A DNA stretch of 7,914 bases from Rickettsiales bacterium (lineage in GTDB: Bacteria; Pseudomonadota; Alphaproteobacteria; TMED109; TMED131), in NCBI GenBank assembly GCA_002690625.1, contig NZFJ01000004.1:1-7914 (forward strand), given 5' to 3'. The position numbers and the translations under genes are program-made. Of the stretch, positions 1 through 6,081 are shown in pieces; within the stretch, counting starts at the first letter, position 1; every line of letters begins with the position of its first letter. The notes under the pieces are model-generated. The model did not search any database and was not told where the DNA came from. It saw nothing but the letters and a program-made list of their open reading frames with translations.

Positions 1-7
1 ATGAATT

Positions 8-451
8 ATGTATTTTCTTTTTTTAAGTTTATTCACAATATTTATAATTATTCAATCATTTGCAACTGATGCAGAAGATTATTTTGAAATAGACCTAAAA
101 AACCTAAAGGCTGTTAAAACTAACAATCTTATAGTTGGAAATATTTCAAACGGAAAAATACTGTTTGTAAGTAGAAAAGTTAATTGTTTATCCTGTCATA
201 CGGCTCCAATAGAAGAGGAAAAGTTTCAAGGCAACTTTGGCCCGCCTTTAAAAAAAATTGGTTTGACCTATTCTAAGGATGAACTTAGGTTAAGGATAAT
301 TAATCCAAAGTTAATAAATCCTGATACAATAATGCCTGCATATTACGTAAAAGTAAAAAACCCTAGAACTCCAAAAAAATATTTTAACAGAACAATTTTA
401 ATTGCTCAGGAAGTAGAAGATTTGGTAGAATATTTACATTCATTAAAATAA
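8..451 (+). CDS. soxX: SoxX, monohaem c-type cytochrome subunit of SoxXA
   Basis: SoxX is the small cytochrome of the periplasmic SoxXA complex, which oxidatively attaches thiosulfate to the carrier cysteine of SoxY. Seen here: 147 residues with a hydrophobic signal peptide (about residues 1-19, likely cut after Phe-Ala), one haem-attachment motif Cys60-Leu-Ser-Cys63-His64, a Gly-Pro-Pro-Leu stretch at 78-81, and the motif Asn-Pro-Asp-Thr-Ile-Met-Pro-Ala-Tyr-Tyr at 104-113, whose Met109 is the expected second haem ligand. These are family hallmarks, and the length suits a single-haem SoxX. An in-frame TGA at 2-4 excludes a longer protein, so the start is the ATG at 8. The signal peptide has no Lys or Arg before its hydrophobic core, which is unusual. 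Its ribosome-binding region lies outside the window. soxY follows after 4 bases. Confidence 0.93.
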   Translation: MYFLFLSLFTIFIIIQSFATDAEDYFEIDLKNLKAVKTNNLIVGNISNGKILFVSRKVNCLSCHTAPIEEEKFQGNFGPPLKKIGLTYSKDELRLRIINPKLINPDTIMPAYYVKVKNPRTPKKYFNRTILIAQEVEDLVEYLHSLK

Positions 452-455
452 ATAT

Positions 456-956
456 ATGAAAAACTCCAAAAGAAATACAATTAAAACAATTTTATCTGCT
501 ACATTATTTTTTCTCACTGGGCGTATATTATCAGATGGGAATCCTTATAGAGATAGATTTCAATCTTACAGGCAAACATTTAGAATTGAACCGAATGAAA
601 AAGAAACAGAAAAAATAATAAATAACATCGTTAAAAAAAGAGCTCCTTCAGGAGGTTTAGTTTTTTTAGAGGTACCTGATACTGTAGAGGATGGCAATGT
701 AGTTCCGGTATCTTTTAAAATAAACTGTTCAATGCAGAAAAATGATTATCCAAAGAAAGTTCATGTTTTAGGATTAGAAAACCCATTTCCTGAAATTGCA
801 ATATACGAATTTTTTCCATTTGGTGCTGAGGCTTTCGTATCTTTTAGGTGTAGAATGAGAAAAAGCTCTTATTTAATGATTATTGCTGAAATGTCAGATG
901 GAAGAATTGGTATAGAGAAAAAATATGTTGATGTTATGTTAGGAGCTTGTTCTTAA
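456..956 (+). CDS. soxY: SoxY, sulfur-carrier subunit of SoxYZ with atypical C-terminus
   Basis: SoxY carries the sulfur intermediates of periplasmic thiosulfate oxidation on a cysteine at the tip of a flexible C-terminal arm, bound to SoxZ. Seen here: 166 residues; an N-terminal export signal with Lys5-Arg6 and a hydrophobic stretch at about 11-21; and the family core, including His103-Val-Leu, Glu108-Asn-Pro, and Ala144-Glu-Met-Ser-Asp-Gly at 144-149. The protein ends Leu162-Gly-Ala-Cys165-Ser166. SoxY normally ends Gly-Gly-Cys-Gly-Gly, so the carrier cysteine is kept but the tip is altered and one residue shorter. Two further cysteines, Cys91 and Cys132, are present. The usual SoxY signal is a twin-arginine one; here the pair is Lys-Arg. 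No clear Shine-Dalgarno site precedes the start, and translational coupling to soxX is likely. The family call is firm. The effect of the altered tip is unknown. Confidence 0.92.
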   Translation: MKNSKRNTIKTILSATLFFLTGRILSDGNPYRDRFQSYRQTFRIEPNEKETEKIINNIVKKRAPSGGLVFLEVPDTVEDGNVVPVSFKINCSMQKNDYPKKVHVLGLENPFPEIAIYEFFPFGAEAFVSFRCRMRKSSYLMIIAEMSDGRIGIEKKYVDVMLGACS

Positions 957-957
957 G

Positions 958-1326
958 ATGGAAAAGATCAGAAGATTAAAATTTAAAGAAGTAGCTAAAA
1001 AAGGAGAAATTATAAAAATTAAGACATTGGCTGAGCATGATATGGAGTCAGGTGTTAGAAGAGATCCTGATACAGGAGTAATTTATCCAAGATTAATTAT
1101 ACAAAAAGTTACTGCTAAATATAATGGAAAACTGGTTTTTAGAGCAAACTGGTTTTCAGGAGTATCCCCTAATCCCATTCTAACCTTCTATATTAAAGCT
1201 GAAAAATCAGGTCTGATAGAAATAGAGTGGAAAGATGATTATTCAACTAGCACTTATAAAAGAGCATACATCAAAGTATTAGATGAAAATAACGAAGAGG
1301 TATTGCCGGTTGATTATACACTTTAA
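958..1326 (+). CDS. soxZ: SoxZ, partner subunit of the SoxYZ carrier
   Basis: SoxZ is the immunoglobulin-like partner of SoxY. It has no export signal in the family and is carried to the periplasm bound to SoxY. Seen here: 122 residues with no signal peptide; the opening Ala13-Lys-Lys-Gly-Glu-Ile-Ile-Lys-Ile-Lys-Thr-Leu; His27-Asp-Met-Glu-Ser-Gly at 27-32 (the family's His-Pro-Met-Glu-Thr-Gly); Pro44-Arg-Leu-Ile-Ile; Tyr55-Asn-Gly-Lys; and Val69-Ser-Pro-Asn-Pro at 69-73. All match SoxZ in order. There is no cysteine, as expected. The last 12-15 residues look like a tail beyond the usual family end. It starts one base after the soxY stop. A Shine-Dalgarno-like AGGAG lies at 941-945 inside soxY, rather far (12 bases) from the ATG, so coupled translation is probable. 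Confidence 0.94.
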   Translation: MEKIRRLKFKEVAKKGEIIKIKTLAEHDMESGVRRDPDTGVIYPRLIIQKVTAKYNGKLVFRANWFSGVSPNPILTFYIKAEKSGLIEIEWKDDYSTSTYKRAYIKVLDENNEEVLPVDYTL

Positions 1327-1354
1327 ATTTTTTTATATTTTAAAAAATATTCAC

Positions 1355-2101
1355 ATGGTTTTATTTTTTAACATTTTTTTTTTTAATTACTTTTTAAAGG
1401 CTGATCAGCCAATTTCTGGTTATGAATTCGCTGAGCCATCTACACAAAAAATTCAAGATGATGAATTTTTAAATCCAGGTTTTTTATGGGTAGAAAGAGG
1501 TAAAAAACTATGGAAAAAAATGTATGGAAGAAAACAAAAATCTTGCCAAAACTGTCATGGAGATTTAAAAACTATGAAAGGAGTATCTTTAAAGTTTCCT
1601 ACAGTGTATAAAAATACAAATAAATTAATAAATCTAGAACAACAAATAAATATTTGTAGAAAAGAAAAAATGCAGGCAGAGAATTTTAAACCAGAGGACA
1701 AAGACTTATTATCTCTGTCTGTAGCTATTTCTAATCAATCAAAAGGATTAAAGCAAAATTTAGATGTAAATAATAAAAATGCTATTTGGTTTCAATTAGG
1801 AAAAAAGCTATATTTTAAAAAAATTGGACAAATGGGATTAGCTTGTAATCAATGTCACGATGAAAGAGTAGGTATGAATTTAAGAGCAGAAAAAGTTAGT
1901 CAAGGACAAATTAATGGATTTCCAGCTTATTTATTAAGATGGTCTAAATTAGTATCTGTTCATAGAAGAATTCAGTATTGTAATGAACAAGCCAGAGCTA
2001 AACCTTTTAAAATTTTTTCTGATGAGTATAATGCTATACAACTTTATTTAACAAAAAGGGGAGAGGGATTAAAAATAGAAAGTCCATCTGTGAGGAAGTA
2101 A
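1355..2101 (+). CDS. soxA: SoxA, dihaem cytochrome c subunit of SoxXA (start uncertain)
   Basis: SoxA is the catalytic subunit of SoxXA and joins thiosulfate to the SoxY cysteine. Numbered from the ATG at 1355 (248 residues): a signal-like hydrophobic stretch at 2-15 ending Leu-Lys-Ala; first haem motif Cys64-Gln-Asn-Cys67-His68; Leu91-Ile-Asn-Leu and Cys101, expected as that haem's second ligand; second haem motif Cys164-Asn-Gln-Cys167-His168; and His203-Arg-Arg followed by Cys209, the conserved ligand and persulfide cysteine of the active-site haem. Two haem motifs make this the dihaem form of SoxA. The start is unsettled. The frame is open back to ATG 1283, which would overlap soxZ by 44 bases. 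A TTG at 1310 has GAAGAGG at 1294-1300, 9 bases upstream. ATG 1355 avoids overlap but has no clear ribosome site and no basic residue ahead of the hydrophobic core. Confidence 0.92.
   Translation: MVLFFNIFFFNYFLKADQPISGYEFAEPSTQKIQDDEFLNPGFLWVERGKKLWKKMYGRKQKSCQNCHGDLKTMKGVSLKFPTVYKNTNKLINLEQQINICRKEKMQAENFKPEDKDLLSLSVAISNQSKGLKQNLDVNNKNAIWFQLGKKLYFKKIGQMGLACNQCHDERVGMNLRAEKVSQGQINGFPAYLLRWSKLVSVHRRIQYCNEQARAKPFKIFSDEYNAIQLYLTKRGEGLKIESPSVRK
2092..2096 (+). promoter_or_regulatory. Ribosome-binding site of the cystathionine beta-synthase gene
   Basis: GAGGA lies 6 bases before the ATG at 2103, inside the last codons of soxA. It is one of only two well-placed Shine-Dalgarno sequences in the plus-strand run, and it supports efficient independent initiation of the transsulfuration genes on the sox transcript. 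Confidence 0.6.
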
Positions 2102-2102
2102 T

Positions 2103-3470
2103 ATGAAAATTTATAAAGATTCTTTAGATTTAATAGGAAAAACTCCTATGTTGTTAGTAAAAAATATAGATACAGGACCATGTAATTTATATTTAAAACT
2201 AGAATCTTTTAATTTAGGTGGGTCGATAAAAGATAGACCTGCAAGAAATATGATAATACAAGCAGAAAAAAAAGGTTTGCTTAAAAAAGGAGATACAATA
2301 GTTGAAGCTACAGCAGGAAACACAGGCATAGCCCTAGCTATTATTGCAATCAAAAGAGGTTATAAAGTAATAATAGTAGTTCCTAATAAGATGACCATCG
2401 AAAAAGTATTTCATTTAAAGGCCCTAGGCGCAAAGGTAATTACAACTAGATCTGATGTAATGAATGGGCATCCTGAATATTATATTGAAATTGCAAAAAA
2501 GATAGCAAAAAAAGTTGGAGGATTTTATATTAATCAATTTGCAAATAAAGCTAACTTAGACTCACATGTTAAGGATTTAGGCCCCGAAATATATAATCAA
2601 TTAAATAGTAAAGTAGACGCCTTTGTAGCTGGAGTTGGCACGGGGGGTACTATCTCCGGAGTGGGACAATATCTAAAAGAAAAAAATAAAAAATGTAAAA
2701 TTATTTTAGCTGATCCAAAAGGATCAATTCTTAAAGATTATATTAATACAGGTAAATTAAATAATGAAGTTGGCTCCTGGATTGTAGAAGGAATTGGTGA
2801 AGATTTTTGTCCGCCTTTGCTCAATAAAAATAATATTGATTTGGCTTATTCGATTAATGATTTAGAAGCTGTGAAAGCTTGTAATAGTTTACTTAGAAAA
2901 GAAGGTATATTAGCTGGCTCCTCTTCAGGTACTTTATTAGCTGCAGCATTAAAGTTTTGTAAGGCTCAAAGAAAAAAAATTAATGTTGTAACTTTAATTT
3001 GTGATACCGGCGATAAATACTTAAGAAAGATTTATAGCGAAAGTTGGCGAATAAAAGAAGGATTAGAAAGTAAAAGAAAAAAAAATGATTTAAGAGATGT
3101 AGTTTCTAACTTGCATTCTTCTAAAACTGTTCCATCAATTAATATTAGTAGTAGCTGTAACTTGGCATTTAAATTAATGCATGAAAATAATATAAATTAT
3201 GTTTTAGTGGAAAAGCAAAATAAGGAGGTAGTAGGTATTATTAAGGATAGTAACTTAATTGACGCTGTAACTAAAAATTCTTTTGAAGAAAGTGTAAAAG
3301 AATATGTCACTAAGATAAATAAAATACAATATGATACTGATATTAATCAACTTATTAAAAAAATTAAGAAAGAAGATTATTTATTAGTTTATAAAAAAGA
3401 CTTATTTTATGGTATTGTTAGTCGTATAGATGTTTTGTGGTACTTAAAGAAAGAAAAAGCAAATGCTTAA
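2103..3470 (+). CDS. Cystathionine beta-synthase with C-terminal CBS-domain pair
   Basis: This is a cytoplasmic PLP enzyme of fold type II that condenses homocysteine and serine to cystathionine, the first step of reverse transsulfuration. Seen here: 455 residues. The catalytic part, about 1-320, has the PLP lysine in Gly-Gly-Ser-Ile-Lys43-Asp-Arg, the substrate loop Thr70-Ala-Gly-Asn-Thr-Gly, the phosphate-binding Gly179-Thr-Gly-Gly-Thr183, Ser273-Ser-Ser-Gly-Thr, and Asp301-Thr-Gly-Asp-Lys-Tyr-Leu. Residues about 333-390 and 397-451 form two CBS repeats (Bateman module), which in relatives bind adenosyl ligands and regulate activity. The haem-binding N-terminal segment of the animal enzyme is absent. 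The CBS pair and the adjacent lyase argue against plain cysteine synthase (CysK), although some sulfhydrylase activity cannot be excluded. It begins one base after soxA and overlaps the next gene by 8 bases. Confidence 0.88.
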   Translation: MKIYKDSLDLIGKTPMLLVKNIDTGPCNLYLKLESFNLGGSIKDRPARNMIIQAEKKGLLKKGDTIVEATAGNTGIALAIIAIKRGYKVIIVVPNKMTIEKVFHLKALGAKVITTRSDVMNGHPEYYIEIAKKIAKKVGGFYINQFANKANLDSHVKDLGPEIYNQLNSKVDAFVAGVGTGGTISGVGQYLKEKNKKCKIILADPKGSILKDYINTGKLNNEVGSWIVEGIGEDFCPPLLNKNNIDLAYSINDLEAVKACNSLLRKEGILAGSSSGTLLAAALKFCKAQRKKINVVTLICDTGDKYLRKIYSESWRIKEGLESKRKKNDLRDVVSNLHSSKTVPSINISSSCNLAFKLMHENNINYVLVEKQNKEVVGIIKDSNLIDAVTKNSFEESVKEYVTKINKIQYDTDINQLIKKIKKEDYLLVYKKDLFYGIVSRIDVLWYLKKEKANA

Positions 3471-4629
3471 GAATTCAAAGAGGAAAGGAATAGCCACTAG
3501 AGCTATTCATGCGGGTCAAAAACCAGAAAAGACTACGGGAGCTATAATGGTCCCCATTTTTGCCACGTCTACTTATGTGCAAAAAAGTCCTGGTGAACAT
3601 AATGGTTATGAATATTCTAGAACTCAAAACCCTACAAGAACAGCATATGAAAAATGTGTTGCTGATTTAGAATGCGGAGATTACGGATTTGCCTTTGCAT
3701 CTGGGATGGCAGCAGCTGATACTATACTTTCATTACTCAATACTGGAGATGAAGTTATAGCTATTGATGATTTATATGGGGGAACAAGAAGATTATTTGA
3801 AAAAGTAAGAAAAAAAAAAAATAATATTTTATTTAAATTTATTAGCTATAAAGATTTTGATAATATAGAGAATATTATATCTCCTATAACTAAAATGATT
3901 TGGGTAGAGACTCCTACAAATCCATTGTTAACCTTAGTAGATTTAAAAAAGCTAGGCCAAGTCAGTAATAAAATAATTAAAGTCGTTGACAATACTTTTG
4001 CTAGTCCAGTTAATCAAAGACCGATTGAATTTGGAATTGATATTGTAATGCATTCTGCAACTAAATATTTAAATGGGCATTCAGATATGATAGGAGGAGT
4101 TGTAATAACCAATAAAAGATCACTTGCAAATGAATTGGCTTTTTTACAAAATTCTATTGGAGCAATTCAAGGACCATTTGATGCTTTCTTGGCTTTAAGA
4201 GGTTTAAAAACTTTGCCTTTGAGAATAGAAAGACATAATTATAATGCGTTAAAAGTAGCACAGTTTCTTGAAAATAGTCCTTATGTAAAAAAAGTTATTT
4301 ACCCAGGATTAAAAAGTTTTCCACAATATAAATTAGCAAAAACGCAGATGAATGGATTTGGGGGTATAGTATCATTCTATTTAAAGGGTAACTTGAAAAT
4401 GACTAAAAAATTTCTTAAGGGATGTAAGATATTCTCTTTGGCAGAATCACTAGGTGGAGTAGAAAGTTTAATAGAACATCCTGCTATTATGACACATGGC
4501 TCAGTAGAAGAGTCTGTAAGAGAAAAGTTAGGAATATCAGATAATTTTATAAGAGCATCAGTAGGTATAGAAGATATTGATGATCTAATTTATGACCTTA
4601 ACAATGCTATGAAGGCAATGAGGAAATAA
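3463..4629 (+). CDS. Cystathionine gamma-lyase (Cys/Met metabolism PLP enzyme)
   Basis: This cytoplasmic PLP enzyme of fold type I probably cleaves cystathionine to cysteine, ammonia and 2-oxobutanoate, completing reverse transsulfuration with the preceding synthase. Seen here: 388 residues, the normal family length. It has Tyr51-Ser-Arg53 and Asn56-Pro-Thr, Ser80-Gly-Met-Ala-Ala, Tyr105-Gly-Gly, Glu149-Thr-Pro-Thr-Asn-Pro, Asp176-Asn-Thr-Phe-Ala-Ser-Pro, the PLP lysine in Ser198-Ala-Thr-Lys201-Tyr-Leu-Asn-Gly-His, and a C-terminal Ser-Leu-Gly-Gly-Val-Glu-Ser-Leu. Sequence alone does not separate gamma-lyase from cystathionine gamma-synthase or homocysteine-forming relatives. The neighbouring beta-synthase favours the lyase. 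The start at 3463 overlaps the upstream stop by 8 bases and has only a weak purine-rich leader. A run of 12 A at 3810-3821 lies within the gene, with the frame intact. Confidence 0.87.
   Translation: MLKNSKRKGIATRAIHAGQKPEKTTGAIMVPIFATSTYVQKSPGEHNGYEYSRTQNPTRTAYEKCVADLECGDYGFAFASGMAAADTILSLLNTGDEVIAIDDLYGGTRRLFEKVRKKKNNILFKFISYKDFDNIENIISPITKMIWVETPTNPLLTLVDLKKLGQVSNKIIKVVDNTFASPVNQRPIEFGIDIVMHSATKYLNGHSDMIGGVVITNKRSLANELAFLQNSIGAIQGPFDAFLALRGLKTLPLRIERHNYNALKVAQFLENSPYVKKVIYPGLKSFPQYKLAKTQMNGFGGIVSFYLKGNLKMTKKFLKGCKIFSLAESLGGVESLIEHPAIMTHGSVEESVREKLGISDNFIRASVGIEDIDDLIYDLNNAMKAMRK
4620..4624 (+). promoter_or_regulatory. Ribosome-binding site deciding the GTG start of sixA
   Basis: GAGGA lies 5 bases before the GTG at 4630, inside the last codons of the lyase gene. 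It supports GTG as the start even though that codon directly abuts the upstream TAA. Confidence 0.6.
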
Positions 4630-5157
4630 GTGAGAAAGTTTTTTTTACTAAGACATTGTGAGGCAAACCAAAATGAAGAAAATATTGATGATTTAGAAAA
4701 AAAATTAAGCGCTAATGGAAATAGAGATGCAATTTTAATAAAAAAATGGTTTCTTTCAAATAATTTAAATTTAGACAAAGTTTATACATCTTCTGCAACA
4801 AGAGCTGTTGAAAGTACAAACTTAATTTTTGACAAACAAAAAGAAAAAGTTGAAGAATTGAATAGCTTATATCTATGTAATAGAAATGATATTATAGAAC
4901 TTTTAAGATCTAGTAATGATGATACTTTCGATATTGCTTTAGTGGGACACGAACCTAGTGTATCAGAGACATTAAGATTTTTAGTAGGCACGACTAGACC
5001 AGATTTAGTAAATATTTCTAAACTATCTTTTCCACCAGGAGGTATGGGCATATTATACTTTAATATTAAAAGGTGGAGCGAAATAGAAGAAAATATAGCT
5101 ATTTTAGATGCATTCATAACACCTCGATATTTAGCAGAAAATGAAAAAAAAAATTAA
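4630..5157 (+). CDS. sixA: SixA-like phosphohistidine phosphatase (histidine phosphatase family)
   Basis: Histidine phosphatases of the SixA type remove phosphate from phosphohistidine proteins such as phosphotransfer domains. The cellular target here is unknown. Seen here: 175 residues. The N-terminal catalytic motif is Leu6-Leu-Arg8-His9-Cys10-Glu, in which His9 would take the phosphoryl group; relatives usually have Gly or Ala at the Cys10 position. Leu26-Ser-Ala-Asn-Gly follows at 26-30, then Val51-Tyr-Thr-Ser-Ser-Ala-Thr-Arg58-Ala with the second active-site arginine, and Val105-Gly-His107-Glu-Pro with the second catalytic histidine. The full catalytic set is present, so the gene looks functional. 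There is no signal peptide, so it is cytoplasmic. The GTG start directly follows the lyase stop and is supported by GAGGA. Its end overlaps ispH by 17 bases. Other small phosphatases of the superfamily are possible, so the symbol is a family-level assignment. Confidence 0.78.
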   Translation: MRKFFLLRHCEANQNEENIDDLEKKLSANGNRDAILIKKWFLSNNLNLDKVYTSSATRAVESTNLIFDKQKEKVEELNSLYLCNRNDIIELLRSSNDDTFDIALVGHEPSVSETLRFLVGTTRPDLVNISKLSFPPGGMGILYFNIKRWSEIEENIAILDAFITPRYLAENEKKN

Positions 5158-6076
5158 TATAATTTTAGCTTCTCCTAGAGGTTTTTGCGCAGGAGTAAAA
5201 AGGGCAATAGAGATAGTTGAATTGGCAATAGCAAGATATGGTGCTCCAATATATGTAAGACATGAAATAGTTCATAATAAAAGAGTAGTTGAAGATTTAA
5301 TTAAAAAAGGAGCAATTTTTGTTGAAGAACTTAAGGAAGTACCTGAAGGTTCTAGAGTAATCTTTAGTGCACATGGAGTTGCAAAAAAAATAAAAAAAGA
5401 GGCAAAAAATTTTAAGCATTTAACAATAGATGCTACTTGCCCTTTAGTTAGCAAAGTTCATAAACAAACTGAAAATTACTATAAAAAAGGTTATAAAGTT
5501 ATATTAATTGGGCATAAAGGACACCCTGAAGTTGAAGGAATAAAAGGACAAATTAAAGATGATCTAATTATAGTTCAAAATAATGAGGAAGCAGAAACTA
5601 TAAATTTATCTAGACAAACTAATTTAGCATATGTCACACAAACCACTTTATCAATTGATGACACGAAAGAAATAATTGGAATTCTTAAAAGAAAGTATCC
5701 TAATATAATTGGTCCTGATTTAGATGACATTTGTTATGCTACACAAAATAGACAAATAGCAGTAAGAGAATTGGCGAGTCAAACAGAACTGGTAATAGTA
5801 ATTGGTGGAGAAAATTCTTCTAACACTAAAAGGTTGGCTGAGATAGTTGATAAGCAAAATGTTCCTGTTTATAGAATAGCCTCAGTTGAAGATATAAACG
5901 AAAGCTGGTTTAAAGACCTTAAAAATATAGGCATAACAGCTGGCGCTTCATCTCCAGAAATATTAATTACTGAAGTAATAGAATTTATTAAAACTTTGTA
6001 TAAGGAAGTTAATATCATAAAGATGAATGGGGTAAAAGAAAATATAAAATTCAAACCTTTAGAAACTTTTAGCTAA
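5141..6076 (+). CDS. ispH: 4-hydroxy-3-methylbut-2-enyl diphosphate reductase (IspH/LytB)
   Basis: IspH is the last enzyme of the MEP isoprenoid pathway. It reduces HMBPP to IPP and DMAPP with an oxygen-sensitive iron-sulfur cluster in the cytoplasm. Seen here: 311 residues, the usual length. The three cluster cysteines are Cys16 (Arg-Gly-Phe-Cys-Ala-Gly-Val), Cys100 (Asp-Ala-Thr-Cys-Pro) and Cys198 (Asp-Ile-Cys-Tyr-Ala-Thr). The substrate pocket shows His45 (Val-His-Asn), His78 (Ser-Ala-His-Gly), His128 and Glu130 (Gly-His-Pro-Glu), Ser226-Ser-Asn228 and Ala269-Ser-Ser. All catalytic residues are present. The ATG at 5141 lies inside the end of sixA, in a different frame, and is followed by ten consecutive A. 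No strong ribosome site is visible, so coupling to sixA is likely. Its stop overlaps the convergent dxs stop. Confidence 0.97.
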   Translation: MKKKINIILASPRGFCAGVKRAIEIVELAIARYGAPIYVRHEIVHNKRVVEDLIKKGAIFVEELKEVPEGSRVIFSAHGVAKKIKKEAKNFKHLTIDATCPLVSKVHKQTENYYKKGYKVILIGHKGHPEVEGIKGQIKDDLIIVQNNEEAETINLSRQTNLAYVTQTTLSIDDTKEIIGILKRKYPNIIGPDLDDICYATQNRQIAVRELASQTELVIVIGGENSSNTKRLAEIVDKQNVPVYRIASVEDINESWFKDLKNIGITAGASSPEILITEVIEFIKTLYKEVNIIKMNGVKENIKFKPLETFS

Positions 6077-6081
6077 GTTTC
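6062..6081. terminator. Inverted repeat over the converging ispH and dxs stops, possible weak bidirectional terminator
   Basis: GAAACTT at 6062-6068 and AAGTTTC at 6075-6081 form a perfect 7-bp stem around a 6-base loop. The loop and the inner edge of the right arm contain both stop codons. The stem has few G-C pairs and no clean T-tract follows on either side, so termination is only a suggestion. With the genes overlapping tail to tail, it is the only candidate I see for ending either transcript within the sequence shown. Confidence 0.3.

Noticed and set aside
1..69. Short reading frame from ATG at 1 ending at TGA 67-69, a hydrophobic peptide overlapping the soxX signal sequence.
   Set aside because: It is in a different frame from soxX over the same T-rich stretch and ends early. 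The haem motif and full SoxX lie in the frame starting at 8.
1327..1354. AT-rich imperfect palindrome between soxZ and soxA as a promoter or terminator.
   Set aside because: In such AT-rich sequence ATATTTT/AAAATAT pairing and TATA-like hexamers arise by chance. There is no G-C stem and no supported promoter pair.
2111..2353. Minus-strand open frame of 80 codons opposite the cystathionine beta-synthase gene.
   Set aside because: It lies wholly inside a gene with firm catalytic motifs and resembles no family; it is a shadow frame.
4590..5117. Minus-strand open frames opposite the sixA-like gene.
   Set aside because: The plus strand has the complete histidine phosphatase motif set. The minus frames are hydrophobic, low-complexity translations of the same bases.
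5272..6054. Minus-strand open frames opposite ispH.
   Set aside because: They cover the iron-sulfur and substrate-site codons of ispH and show no recognisable family.
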